Shown here: positions 1 to 8,208 of the stretch, in pieces
How positions within the stretch are numbered: position 1 is the first letter of the stretch
Layout of the letters: each line of letters opens with the position of its first letter
Assembly (NCBI RefSeq): GCF_039528175.1
Contig: NZ_BAAALH010000003.1
Coordinates: 1 to 64,000, forward strand
DNA length: 64,000 nt
Direction of reading: 5' to 3'
Origin: Citricoccus alkalitolerans
GTDB taxonomy: Bacteria; Actinomycetota; Actinomycetes; Actinomycetales; Micrococcaceae
The notes under the pieces: model-generated
The model's database searches: none
The model's input: the letters and a program-made list of their open reading frames with translations, nothing else
Told to the model about the DNA's origin: nothing
Made by a program: the position numbers and the translations under genes

Positions 1-1
1 C

Positions 2-175
2 CGCGGCCGCAGGGGCGGCCGGCCGGCAGTCACCCCAGAGACCGAGAGGGTCCGCCAGGCTGGACAATACCGGCATGCGGGACTCACCCCGCCGGAGATC
101 GCCAAGCTGCTCGGGGTCAGCCGGGCCACCGTATACCGCTACCTGGCCTTGCCGGCCAATGAGCCCAGCGGGTAA
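2..175 (+). CDS. Serine recombinase (resolvase/invertase family), C-terminal fragment
   Basis: The reading frame is open from the left edge and ends at TAA 173-175, giving about 57 residues. The tail reads GLTPPEIAKLLGVSRATVYR, the classic resolvase C-terminal helix-turn-helix, preceded by the GGRPA..TPE linker typical of these enzymes. In the family this domain binds the recombination site while the missing N-terminal catalytic domain carries the active serine. Whether the gene is whole cannot be told, because the window starts inside it. A plasmid resolvase for dimer resolution or a transposon resolvase are both possible. Confidence 0.85.
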   Translation, partial: RGRRGGRPAVTPETERVRQAGQYRHAGLTPPEIAKLLGVSRATVYRYLALPANEPSG

Positions 176-347
176 GTCCATCTAGTGGCAGCCGTTGCCC
201 CTCCTGTCCCTTGGGAACAGGACCGCTGGGCAAGAGCGAGGCCCGCGCGAACCAGTATCGAACAATCGAAGCTAAGGAGCCGCCGGCGCTACCCGTAAGT
301 CAACTGGCCTGAGCGCCTGCACTTCAGAACACGACAAGTGGTGGTAG

Positions 348-1451
348 TCAGTTTTTTTGCTTCGATAAGGGATGTGGCTTCTTTTGAGGCGGAGAGCCGG
401 GTTTCTCCGGAGCTCTTCCCAAAGCCGCTTCGTGCCTAACGGGATCTCGGAGTTCCTGGATCAGCGCGGCAACGTAGGCCTGCGTGTAGACGTGGTTGTG
501 GTGCGCCTTGCTGTAGATGCACCGTGAGCCGTCGGCGTACTCGGCCGATGGCCCCTGGCCCTTCTTTGGTCCGACTCCGTCCCTGTGGCGCATCCTCGTG
601 AAGTCGTTGGTTGAAAACCTGAACTTAGTCTGTTCTTCAATCGCGGCAGCTGCATTTCCCGGCAACATCTCGTTGGCAAAGCCACTAGCTTTGAGCTTTT
701 CAATGATCAGGACTTTGCCCTGTCGGCCCTCGGCGTGCTTCTCTTCAAGTTCCTCCGGGGAGAGGTCCTTGGCGTTGATGAATTTGAACGCCAGGTCCGC
801 TTCGGACTTCGGTCCGACGATCGGTTGGAGCTGGATTCTGTATTCGTAGCGCGGGTCGTCACGCACGTTGTCCGGAAGACGTGTTTCAAACTCCGTGATG
901 TAAGTCTGCGCCTCCAGGGGTAGCCCCTTCCGGAGCACCCGTTGAGTTTCCATCCCTTCCGGCGATAGGGACTGCACAAAGACTGGAAAGCGGAGTTCCT
1001 CCGCGAGTGTCTCTTCCGCCCCAAACAATCGCGTTAGCTCAGCCTCGAAGTTGATGACGTATGCATGGGCGAGGGCCGCCGTGGCGAGCACTAGGCTCCG
1101 GTCGTACCTATGCTCCACGGAGTTGCGAAAGTTGATGAAGAACTCGACGTTGATCCGGATGGGATCCTGGGGCGCGTAAACCGCGTCCAGACAGGTTTGG
1201 AGGTCCCAGGACTGCTTTTGTCCGTACTTGTCTCGCTTGTACAGGCGGCTGCCCTTCTTCATGCGGAAGTAGATGTTCGTCTTCTGCTTAATCAGGTGAG
1301 CGTGCATGAGGTTCTGCCACGCCAAATGCATATGGACTACGAAATCTGCCAAACTCTGGCGCTCACCGGACCTGTTGTAGAAGTCGACGGCCACACACGC
1401 CTGCCGCCGGGCCTCCCGCATCGTGTGCCACCAGTTATGTCGCGGTGCCAT
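348..1451 (-). CDS. DUF3644 domain protein with HEPN-like R-x4-H motif
   Basis: I start the 367-residue protein at ATG 1451, behind an AGAGGGGG Shine-Dalgarno; an upstream in-frame ATG at 1541 lacks a comparable site. Residues about 10-160 resemble DUF3644: REARRQACVAVDFYN near the start, then EFFINFRNSVEHRY at about 103-116. The segment R109-NSVE-H114 has the R-x4-H spacing of HEPN ribonuclease motifs. The tail is basic and Lys/Pro rich. DUF3644 proteins often lie in accessory and defence regions, so a nuclease or abortive-infection role is an inference. It stands alone, with gene-free DNA on both sides and lower GC than the conjugation genes. Confidence 0.75.
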   Translation of the reverse strand: MAPRHNWWHTMREARRQACVAVDFYNRSGERQSLADFVVHMHLAWQNLMHAHLIKQKTNIYFRMKKGSRLYKRDKYGQKQSWDLQTCLDAVYAPQDPIRINVEFFINFRNSVEHRYDRSLVLATAALAHAYVINFEAELTRLFGAEETLAEELRFPVFVQSLSPEGMETQRVLRKGLPLEAQTYITEFETRLPDNVRDDPRYEYRIQLQPIVGPKSEADLAFKFINAKDLSPEELEEKHAEGRQGKVLIIEKLKASGFANEMLPGNAAAAIEEQTKFRFSTNDFTRMRHRDGVGPKKGQGPSAEYADGSRCIYSKAHHNHVYTQAYVAALIQELRDPVRHEAALGRAPEKPGSPPQKKPHPLSKQKN

Positions 1452-2104
1452 GGGGTCCCCCTCTTTCCTAGAGCGGCCCCATTGGAGCCCCCATTTGTCG
1501 TTCTCGCTGGTCAGCGGCCACAGGAGGCGCATTCTCGTCACCGGTGAACGACTCTGACGGGCCCGTTGCGGTCGGTTCTATCGCGAGCATTGACATCCAT
1601 ACGTGACGGCACGCCGGCCGTCACTCTTTTCATTCGAGGACTGCCAGCTTTCAATCTGGTCACAATACCTGCGAAGGCGCGATGGCCTCTCGGCAGCAAG
1701 ACCATCACTGTGGGCATAGGTCGCCGTGCGGAGCGCCAACTCATTTTGGGCTGCTACCGACGCGCACGTCCGTGAAGAGCCATTACCCGGTGGATCTTCG
1801 TGCACCATTCTCCTGTCTCGCAACCGACAGTGAATACACGATTTTCATCTCACGGTTAGAACACATAGATGCAAGGCACCGCTTGGGTGGGCGCTCCCCG
1901 GAGAACTGGGCTCGGCCGGAAGTCTAAGAATGCGCCGTCTGAGACGTCTTGCAACCCATGGGATGCAAGACGCCAGCAGTGCGTCGAAGGAGGCCAGGTG
2001 GTTTCGCTACTCACGTCCATAGTTGGTACAGCGGGTAGAAATGCTGCTTTCGTCACGGAGCAAGAGTCGTAGTTGCGGAAGGCCAGGGCGCGACCAAGTA
2101 CGAG
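1452..2104. other. Gene-free stretch upstream of the DUF3644 gene
   Basis: About 650 bp with no ORF that has both a plausible start site and actinobacterial codon bias; short ORFs on both strands look like noise. It should hold the promoter of the leftward DUF3644 gene. The one clear structure is the long palindrome at 1945-1972, annotated separately. Confidence 0.5.
1945..1972. repeat. 28-bp near-perfect palindrome
   Basis: Arms CGTCTTGCA (1945-1953) and TGCAAGACG (1964-1972) enclose the self-complementary core CCCATGGG, with one A/A mismatch pair at 1954 and 1963. No gene end lies nearby and no T-run follows, so a simple terminator is unlikely. It could be an operator, a recombinase site or a strong hairpin. 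Confidence 0.6.
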
Positions 2105-2593
2105 TCAATTCAGTTCTGAGCGGGCTACTTGAAGCAGGGTTCGAAGTTGTTCCTCAGCGAGGTCGCATGCATCTACGAATTCTGCCTGGAGATCTCGCTT
2201 CATCTGGTGCCACATCTTCTTCTCCGGTACGCGGTCCAGTATGTCGCGAACTCGCTCGATAGCCGAGGACCAATTGGAGTGAGCGCTTTGAAATGCATCG
2301 CTTGTATAGAGGTCGAGAAGCATCCAGGCATCGTAGGACTCCGTGTCTACATCCGGTGGCATCGCATGGCGCACGAAAATCGTATCGGCGCCGCAGACGA
2401 ATTCAGTGGTCCGGATTGCTTGAAGTAGGAGTCGTTCATACGCCGCCTGCCGTCTGCTCTGCGTGCGATCTTCGGCCAGTTGTCGACTCGTATGTTTGCG
2501 TTCCTGCCGTTGAACCCAGATGGTCGCCCCGATGCCAGCAAGGCCCACTATGGCAGTGGCAACTGCGCTTATTCCTTCCCACATGGGAATCAT
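2105..2593 (-). CDS. Membrane-anchored protein of unknown function
   Basis: 162 residues. One N-terminal membrane helix at about 6-26 (GISAVATAIVGLAGIGATIW) is followed by a charged, helical cytoplasmic part beginning RQERKHTSRQLAEDRTQSRR. No enzyme motif is recognised. Its ATG abuts the TGA of the preceding gene (TGAATG) and I see no good independent ribosome site, so it is probably translationally coupled to its neighbour at 2594-3169. The two proteins share the same plan (short N-terminal anchor, then a charged coiled segment), which suggests partners in one complex. Function unknown. Confidence 0.65.
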   Translation of the reverse strand: MIPMWEGISAVATAIVGLAGIGATIWVQRQERKHTSRQLAEDRTQSRRQAAYERLLLQAIRTTEFVCGADTIFVRHAMPPDVDTESYDAWMLLDLYTSDAFQSAHSNWSSAIERVRDILDRVPEKKMWHQMKRDLQAEFVDACDLAEEQLRTLLQVARSELN

Positions 2594-3169
2594 TCAAGCA
2601 GTAAGCGGTTGCCATGCGATCTCTCTGCGAACTGCTTCTCCCAGGATGTTTGACGCCGACTCGTAGCCGTCGTGAAACTCTCCGAACTTTGTCATCACAT
2701 GTCGTTCAAGGTTCTCTCCTGAAAGGCCCTCCAAATCGCTTGGAGATGTTGAAAGCCTTCTTGACAATAGGACGCATCTGTCTACGGCATCACGGACGTT
2801 CGCATCGAGGATTCTGCTCTGCAGCCGACGAACTTCGACAAGATTGGCATAGCTGTCATCACTCAAGGTGCCAGGGAGATGGGTGTACTCGCCTTGACGG
2901 GCTTGCATGTGGTCGAAGTGCATTATTTGACTAGTGAAACGGGCCATCGCTTGTACTGCGTCCTGTAGGGCGAGGAGTGTTTCGCGTTGCAGTGCATGTC
3001 GCTGGTCATCAAGTCGCGCTGCACGTTCAGAATTTCGGAGCTGTAGCTCGCGATGCATGGTGCGCGCATCTCGACGGTTCTCGTTGCGCCCTGCGAGCAC
3101 GTACCCGCCGAGGGACGCGAGTAGGGTCGCGGCCGCAATCACAATCTGGCTTACGAGAGAAGTGTCCAT
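2594..3169 (-). CDS. Membrane-anchored coiled-coil protein of unknown function
   Basis: 191 residues from ATG 3169, preceded by GGTGAG four bases upstream. An in-frame GTG at 3178 overlaps the DUF4192 stop as GTGA and is an alternative start. A membrane helix at about 5-25 (VSQIVIAAATLLASLGGYVLAG) is followed by a long charged helical stretch (NENRRDARTMHRELQLRNSER) likely to form a coiled coil. The layout matches the next gene downstream. No family is recognised. It lies in a tight leftward run behind DUF4192, so co-transcription is likely. Confidence 0.65.
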   Translation of the reverse strand: MDTSLVSQIVIAAATLLASLGGYVLAGRNENRRDARTMHRELQLRNSERAARLDDQRHALQRETLLALQDAVQAMARFTSQIMHFDHMQARQGEYTHLPGTLSDDSYANLVEVRRLQSRILDANVRDAVDRCVLLSRRLSTSPSDLEGLSGENLERHVMTKFGEFHDGYESASNILGEAVRREIAWQPLTA

Positions 3170-3174
3170 GTGTC

Positions 3175-4266
3175 TCACCGATCCAAGCTGGTGCCAGGAT
3201 GCTGCCCGGGTTGGTAACCAGTCCGAGGTGTTGGCCTAGTGGGCGCCCGGGTGTCGGGATTGGATAGCAGTGGAGAGTGGCCCATGACGTGGCTGCGGTA
3301 GTGCTGTCGATCGGCCATGGTGAGTCGCTGTCGTAGTTCATTGCGGTCGATGGAATCGATCAGTGGTTGTGGGTCGAGGCCGAAGGAAGCGGCTTGGTTG
3401 GCCATGCGGCCGAGGGAGCCGGTGGTGTGGCGGGTGATGGTTTGGATGGCGACGGTGCTGCCGCGGGTGATGTATTGACCGGCGCCGGCGAGGTCGGCCA
3501 TGTCGGGTCGACGTGCGTCATCGCAGCGCCGGAAGGCGTCGACGAGGCGATCGGCTTTGATGCTGTCGCCGACGACGTCGGCCAGGAGGGTGTCGCGGAT
3601 GTGGACGCTGGTGGCAACGGCATGGGCGATGACGGCGACTTGCTCGTCGGTCAGGCCGGTCTTGGATTCGGCTCCTTCGGTGAGTGCGCGGGCGGCCCAT
3701 TCGTATTGGGCGGTGGGGGCCATGGTGGCGAAGCGTTGGGCGGTGTCCGGATGCAGGAGCGCTTGTTGGTCTTCGGGGACGGGTTCGTAGTGCTGGGCGA
3801 GGTCTTCGCGGGTGGCGGCCGGTTGGGCGCCGGTGATCATGGAGTACTCGGTGCCGGCCGTGTCCTCCAGGTCGGCTTCGGGGCTCCAGCCGCGATCGGG
3901 GGAGAAGACTCGGAGGCGGTCGTTGTCCACGGCCCAGGCTTGGGTCTGTGTCTCGGTCTGCTGGGTGAAGGCGTCCTGGAACAGGAGGGCGCGTTCGGGG
4001 CCCTCTGGTCCGTAGCCAATGGCCAGGTAGGAGTTGGCCCGGTCTCCGAAGGCGCGGGTGATGTGGTTGGTGACTTCGGCGGTGTGGGCGGGGCCTTCGC
4101 CGAGTTCGGCGGCCCAGGTGTGGACGGCGGCGCCGATGTAGTCGGGTCCGTGGAAGCCGAGGATGGCGACCTGGTTGTTGTCTGGTTGGTAGCCGACCAT
4201 GTGGGGCACGGCTCCGGCCAGATCGGTGGGGCTGGTGATGCGCATGGAGGGCGTGTCGTCGGCCAT
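3175..4266 (-). CDS. DUF4192 domain protein
   Basis: 363 residues. The N-terminus SPTDLAGAVPHMVGYQPDNNQVAILGF matches the opening of DUF4192, a family common in actinobacteria and often seen on their plasmids, with no known biochemical role. The C-terminal 40 residues are Pro/Thr/Arg rich and look disordered. The ATG at 4266 lies four bases after the 40-residue gene, and an AGGA inside the end of that gene can serve as its ribosome site. No membrane helix or enzyme motif is visible. The tight spacing places it in the leftward run from 5041 down to 2105. Confidence 0.8.
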   Translation of the reverse strand: MADDTPSMRITSPTDLAGAVPHMVGYQPDNNQVAILGFHGPDYIGAAVHTWAAELGEGPAHTAEVTNHITRAFGDRANSYLAIGYGPEGPERALLFQDAFTQQTETQTQAWAVDNDRLRVFSPDRGWSPEADLEDTAGTEYSMITGAQPAATREDLAQHYEPVPEDQQALLHPDTAQRFATMAPTAQYEWAARALTEGAESKTGLTDEQVAVIAHAVATSVHIRDTLLADVVGDSIKADRLVDAFRRCDDARRPDMADLAGAGQYITRGSTVAIQTITRHTTGSLGRMANQAASFGLDPQPLIDSIDRNELRQRLTMADRQHYRSHVMGHSPLLSNPDTRAPTRPTPRTGYQPGQHPGTSLDR

Positions 4267-4269
4267 GGT

Positions 4270-4392
4270 TCAGTCCTGCGACTCGAAGACGACGGTCACC
4301 GGTTCCCGATGCAGATGCATGTCCACGACGACGGCTGAATCGGGTGCCCTGGCGATCAGGTCGGATAGCTTTTCGGAGATGGTGGATTCCAT
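4270..4392 (-). CDS. 40-residue hypothetical protein
   Basis: Begins MESTISEKLSDLIARAPDSA and ends VTVVFESQD. ATG 4392 has a strong AGGGGGG site nine bases upstream, third positions are GC rich, and the stop lies four bases before the DUF4192 start. It is too short for most gene callers, but the ribosome site and operon fit support it. No family is recognised; the sequence looks like one helix followed by two beta strands. Confidence 0.6.
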   Translation of the reverse strand: MESTISEKLSDLIARAPDSAVVVDMHLHREPVTVVFESQD

Positions 4393-4418
4393 GGTGTTCC
4401 CCCCTGTGGGTGATGGCG

Positions 4419-4727
4419 TCAGTCGGTGGACTGGTGCTGGTCGGTTGAACGGTCTGCGGCCGCGGTGTTGGCGTTGGTGCCGGCCGTGTCCTTGGTGGTG
4501 GTGCGGCGGCGTTTGGCCGGGCGGAGCTTGTCCAACTCGGTCCTGGTCCAGCCCTTGCGTTCGGCGTCTTTGAAGGCTTTGCGCTCGGCTGCTTGCGCGT
4601 CCTTGAGGGCCTGCTCAGCGTTCACTCGGGCTTGGACGGCGGCGGCGATGTCTTGGACGGCGGTGAGGCGTTGGTCGTTGAGTTTGCGGGCCTGGTCGAT
4701 GAAGGATTCGGTGATGTTCTCGGTCAT
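4419..4727 (-). CDS. Small coiled-coil protein
   Basis: 102 residues from ATG 4727, behind AAGGTGA; an alternative ATG at 4736 would overlap the upstream gene. The sequence is Ala/Lys/Glu rich with a heptad look (IAAAVQARVNAEQALKDAQA) and then GWTRTELDKLRPAKRRR, a basic segment that could contact nucleic acid. The tail is Thr/Asp rich. A related arrangement, a short helical protein beside an HTH protein upstream of mobilisation genes, occurs on actinobacterial plasmids, but no function is known. Separated from the HTH gene by only five bases. Confidence 0.6.
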   Translation of the reverse strand: MTENITESFIDQARKLNDQRLTAVQDIAAAVQARVNAEQALKDAQAAERKAFKDAERKGWTRTELDKLRPAKRRRTTTKDTAGTNANTAAADRSTDQHQSTD

Positions 4728-4732
4728 GCTTT

Positions 4733-5041
4733 TCACCTTAGGTCGGGTGCGGGTTTCTCGCTGAGGTGGTGCAGGTAGTTGTGGACATCTTCTCGTCGGT
4801 AGCGGCGGATGGTGGCTCCGATCTCGATGGCTGGCAGTGCGTGGTCACAGGTGATCTGGAGAACCTCGTGGGTTTCGGTGTCGAGGAGGTGGGCGACTTC
4901 CTCGAGGGTGAGTAGCTCGGGGTAGCCCTGGAGGTGTTCGGCGGCTCGGTGGGTCCGTGCGTAGGTGAGGACCTGGTCGCCGGCGTCGTCGCCGAGGAAG
5001 TCTTCGAGGGCGGTCTGGAAACCGCAGGTGGTGGAATCCAT
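4733..5041 (-). CDS. HTH DNA-binding protein, excisionase-like
   Basis: 102 residues from ATG 5041, with AGGAGA nine bases upstream. The C-terminal half LLTLEEVAHLLDTETHEVLQ ... PAIEIGATIRRYRREDVHNYL matches the helix_turn_helix_17/excisionase fold (winged MerR-like HTH ending in a Y-x-x-x-D-V segment). It is the first gene of the leftward run and faces away from the relaxase genes, so its promoter shares the 414-bp intergenic region with mobC and the candidate oriT. A role as regulator of the run or as oriT accessory protein is an inference. Confidence 0.75.
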   Translation of the reverse strand: MDSTTCGFQTALEDFLGDDAGDQVLTYARTHRAAEHLQGYPELLTLEEVAHLLDTETHEVLQITCDHALPAIEIGATIRRYRREDVHNYLHHLSEKPAPDLR

Positions 5042-5455
5042 GGAGAACTCTCCTGTCGCTTTGCTCTGGCTGCCGTTCCTTTCGGCGAAGACCGAAATAC
5101 TCGGGCCGTCAGGTTCGGTCCAGCACGGGAGGGCCGGACGTGGAATACCGGAGGGAGCGAGGCACGAGCGAGTGAGGATATGCCGCGAAAGCCGGCCCGG
5201 ATGCTTGACCGGTTCTGACGGACCAGTACCCTCCACGGCCGAATGGAACGCTCCGTTCCCGTCGAGAGACGGCGGGCGGCAGCCCGCATCGACGCCCGCG
5301 GCAGCGGGACCGGCGGAGCCGGAGCAAGCTATATGGTTAGGTGCCCTAATCGGCCTGCGCCCTTGCGCTGGCGCGCCGGTCGGTGGGACACTCGTGGGTG
5401 AGCGGCGTTGCACTGGGCTGGAGGTCCACATCAGCGTTTAGGTCAAGGAGACGGG
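5042..5455. other. Divergent intergenic region, candidate oriT
   Basis: 414 bp between the leftward HTH gene and rightward mobC without a convincing ORF. It contains the inverted repeat TTAGG-TGC-CCTAA at 5337-5349, followed by a GC-rich stretch with further short repeats. In mobilisable plasmids the nick region normally lies just upstream of the mobC/relaxase genes, so this is the best oriT position here. The nick site itself is not identified. Confidence 0.5.
5337..5349. repeat. Inverted repeat TTAGG-N3-CCTAA
   Basis: Perfect 5-bp arms with a 3-base loop, about 107 bp upstream of the mobC start. It is AT-richer than its surroundings and suited to be a relaxase recognition hairpin, but this is inference from position only. 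Confidence 0.45.
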
Positions 5456-5848
5456 GTGGGTGCGGTGGCGGAGCGTAAGCGTCAGGCCAACGTGACCGGT
5501 GGCCGTCCGGCGCGCCGGGTGGTGAAGCTCTCTGCCTCTGAGGATGCGGCTCTTTCGCTGGCCGCCGTGGAGCAGGGCGTGTCCGTGCCCCGGTTGCTGA
5601 AGGAATCCGCCCTGGCGGTCTCGGCCGGTGAAACGGCGACGGATCGTCGCCGGGTGTTGACCGCGTTGAACGTGATGACCGGGCAGCTGGCCCGGGTGGG
5701 GAACAACCTGAATCAGATCGCCCGTGGGCTGAACACCGACGGAGAGCTGCACGGGGATGTGCGCGGGGCGTTGGATGAATTGCGCGGGGTGCTGCGTGAC
5801 GTTGATGTCACGATCGAGGCCCTGGCGTTGGATCGGGGCACGCCATGA
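5456..5848 (+). CDS. mobC: MobC-type mobilisation protein
   Basis: 130 residues from GTG 5456, with AAGGAG five bases upstream. An RHH-like start (RVVKLSASEDAALSLAAVEQ) is followed by the MobC signature MTGQLARVGNNLNQIARGLN near residues 72-92. MobC proteins bind oriT, help open the DNA and recruit the relaxase. The stop overlaps the relaxase start by four bases (ATGA), so the two are coupled. Confidence 0.85.
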   Translation: MGAVAERKRQANVTGGRPARRVVKLSASEDAALSLAAVEQGVSVPRLLKESALAVSAGETATDRRRVLTALNVMTGQLARVGNNLNQIARGLNTDGELHGDVRGALDELRGVLRDVDVTIEALALDRGTP

Positions 5849-7278
5849 TGCCGAACGTGGTCCGCGGCGGGCAGATGATCGGGCTGATGAGCTACCTCGT
5901 TGGACCCGGCCGGTCCAACGAGCACACCACCCCAATGGTGGTCTCCGGCGACGACCGGGTACTGATCGAGTTTCAGTCCGGACAGGAGCTCTCCGTCGAG
6001 GACGGACAACGTATCGGTGCGATCCTGGACGGCCCTCGGCGCACGCATGGCACCGACGTGAAGGCCCCTGTCTACGCGTGGGACGAAGCGTCCCAGCGGA
6101 AGGTCAAGGTCGCCGAGAAGGACGGCCATGTCTGGCACTGCTCCTTATCCCTAGCCAAAGGCGATCGTGAGGTGTCCAAAGCCGAGTGGGGAACCCTTGC
6201 CAGCCAGTTCGTGGAGCGTATGGGGTTCATCGATCCGGATGGGGCGCAGTCTTCCCGCTGGGTGGCCGTGCACCACGGGACGTCGAAGGCCGGCAACGAC
6301 CACATCCACATCGCCGTGCAGTTGGTCCGCGAGGACGGCACCAAGGCGAACATTCATAATGACTACCGACGCGCGCAGAAGGTCTGCGGGGAGCTGGAGA
6401 AGGAACACGGGCTGGCGGTGCTGGAGTCCCGTCAGGTGGCCCGCGGGTTGTCTGGGGACAAACCCGCCGAGATTGCTCGCGCGTCCGCCGAGGGATACCC
6501 CCAGGCTCCTCGTCCGGAGCTTCGCCGGCGGATGCGCACCGCGCTGGCCACGGTCGCCACTCCGTCCCAGTACATCGAGCGGTTGAGTGAGTTGAACGTG
6601 CGGGTGGCACCCTCATTTGCCAAGGACTCCACCACCCAGATCCGCGGGTACAAGGTGGCCCTCGGCGAGGCCCAGGAAGCGGTCTGGTACTCGCCGTCGA
6701 AACTGGATGCCACCCTGGGCTGGCCCAACGTGCTGCGCCGCTTCGACGGCGCCGGAAAGGGGCCGGCCGAGACGCTGCTGGCCTCGATGCACAACAGCCC
6801 CAAGCGGGACTGGTCCTCGGTGCAGGTGGCGGCCTTCGACCCGGCACGAGTGGAGCGGCTGCTCAGCGGCAAGACCGGCACCGGGCCCGATGACCTGTCC
6901 ACGATCTACGCCCGCTTGTCCATGCACATCGAGCGAGGCAAGCCGGGTGCGTTCTCCCAGCTCTCGGAGCAGTACGCCCGTGCCGCCCAAGGGCGGGGCA
7001 ACGTGAGGCACGCAGTGCGCCTGGGAGCTCGATTTGCGACCAAGGACAGCACCCGTGGGTGGCTTGCGGTGCTGGCCCAGGCCAACCGGCTCTCCCGGGC
7101 GATGACCACGCAATCCTTGGCCACGCACCGTCCCCAGTTAGCGAGCCGCACCGCCGCGCTGATGCGCACCGTGGACGTCATCACGGCCCAGTACACCCCT
7201 GCACCCAGCCAGACCCGTGCCAGGATGGGCGGCCAACAGTTCACCCGGCCCCGACCGGATACCGGAATGGATCGATAG
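5845..7278 (+). CDS. mobA: Relaxase/mobilisation nuclease
   Basis: 477 residues. The N-terminal relaxase domain shows the candidate catalytic Tyr17 in MSYLVGPG, and the metal-binding histidines in VHHGTSKAGNDHIHIAV (H143/H144, H153, H155), the HUH-type signature of MOBP/MOBQ relaxases. Relaxases nick one strand at oriT, stay bound to its 5' end and are exported with it through the T4SS. The C-terminal 250 residues show no further motif. Together with the VirD4-like protein at 10.4 kb this indicates single-strand conjugative transfer rather than the FtsK-like TraB route of Streptomyces. The MOB class is not certain. Confidence 0.88.
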   Translation: MMPNVVRGGQMIGLMSYLVGPGRSNEHTTPMVVSGDDRVLIEFQSGQELSVEDGQRIGAILDGPRRTHGTDVKAPVYAWDEASQRKVKVAEKDGHVWHCSLSLAKGDREVSKAEWGTLASQFVERMGFIDPDGAQSSRWVAVHHGTSKAGNDHIHIAVQLVREDGTKANIHNDYRRAQKVCGELEKEHGLAVLESRQVARGLSGDKPAEIARASAEGYPQAPRPELRRRMRTALATVATPSQYIERLSELNVRVAPSFAKDSTTQIRGYKVALGEAQEAVWYSPSKLDATLGWPNVLRRFDGAGKGPAETLLASMHNSPKRDWSSVQVAAFDPARVERLLSGKTGTGPDDLSTIYARLSMHIERGKPGAFSQLSEQYARAAQGRGNVRHAVRLGARFATKDSTRGWLAVLAQANRLSRAMTTQSLATHRPQLASRTAALMRTVDVITAQYTPAPSQTRARMGGQQFTRPRPDTGMDR

Positions 7279-7287
7279 GAGAGGGAC

Positions 7288-8208
7288 ATGGCAGAGAACG
7301 AGGAAGAATCCGAGATGGCCGCGCAGTTCGGCAACATGCTGCGCGTGGCGATGGGATCCGGAATGCAGCTCCGTGACGCCCAGGCCCGCCGAGAACAGAT
7401 GCAAGCCGCCGAGCGGACCGCCCAGGCGGACCAACAGACCCGGGCCGAGTCCACGGTCGCCGCGATGGTGAATCGGGAGATGTACAACCCAGAGTTCTGG
7501 CGTACCGCCGGATCCGAATCCATCGCCGACCGCGTCACCGTGGCCGCGCACCTCTCCGGTTCCCACCCAGAGGCTCGCGGGGCATGGATGCACGCCGCCG
7601 ACGTCCTGCGCAACGACTACGGGATCAACCTGGAGCTGATGAACAAGGACCACCCCACGTCCTTGGTCGACCGGCACGCGGCCCTACGTGATGCGTTGGA
7701 CGACTACTTCGCCCGACAGCGTTTAGACGCAGAGGCCGACCAGGCACTTGCCCCCACGGCCACACCGGACCAGGAGACCGACCGAGATGAGCAGCCGGGT
7801 ACCGACTCTCAGCTGGATGCCAGCACACAGCCCAGCGAGGCCGATCAGGCCGCCAGTCAGGAGGCAGCGAAACCTGCCGACGCCAAGGCTGTGGACGAGG
7901 ACGCCCACCTAGCCCTGTCAGACCGGTACGGAGCCGAAGCACGACAGGACCAGGTACGTGCACAGGCTGAGGAACAGACCGGGGGGCGGCTGTCGAATCA
8001 ATACCAGCGAGTCACGGACGCCCAGCTGGCCCAAATCGAGCGCCACGCCAACACCCCCGAACTGGCGACCGTGCGATCCCAGCAAGCCGACTTCTTCCCC
8101 CGCTCGACCGCTGAACGCATCGCAACCAACCCGTCCAAGACCAGCAAGCGACCCGTCTCCAATGCCGCCTCTGCCGGCCGCAGCCAAGAGACCGGAGTGA
8201 ACCGATGA
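7288..8208 (+). CDS. Mobilisation-linked hypothetical protein
   Basis: 306 residues with AGGAGA in front of ATG 7288, nine bases after the relaxase. The N-terminal half is helical (QARREQMQAAERTAQADQ, then a compact segment MYNPEFWRTAGSESIADRV). The second half is acidic, Gln/Ala/Asp rich and probably disordered, ending in a basic tail. No family is recognised. Its place between relaxase and DUF4913 suggests a relaxosome or substrate-docking accessory, which is inference. Confidence 0.65.
   Translation: MAENEEESEMAAQFGNMLRVAMGSGMQLRDAQARREQMQAAERTAQADQQTRAESTVAAMVNREMYNPEFWRTAGSESIADRVTVAAHLSGSHPEARGAWMHAADVLRNDYGINLELMNKDHPTSLVDRHAALRDALDDYFARQRLDAEADQALAPTATPDQETDRDEQPGTDSQLDASTQPSEADQAASQEAAKPADAKAVDEDAHLALSDRYGAEARQDQVRAQAEEQTGGRLSNQYQRVTDAQLAQIERHANTPELATVRSQQADFFPRSTAERIATNPSKTSKRPVSNAASAGRSQETGVNR

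Noticed and set aside
3367..4338. Long + strand ORF of 323 codons opposite DUF4192
   Set aside because: Gly/Val-rich mirror of a gene with strong codon bias; the leftward frame has family similarity, a ribosome site and operon fit.
4733..5431. 232-residue version of the HTH protein
   Set aside because: The first 130 codons are low-quality and cross the candidate oriT; ATG 5041 has AGGAGA.
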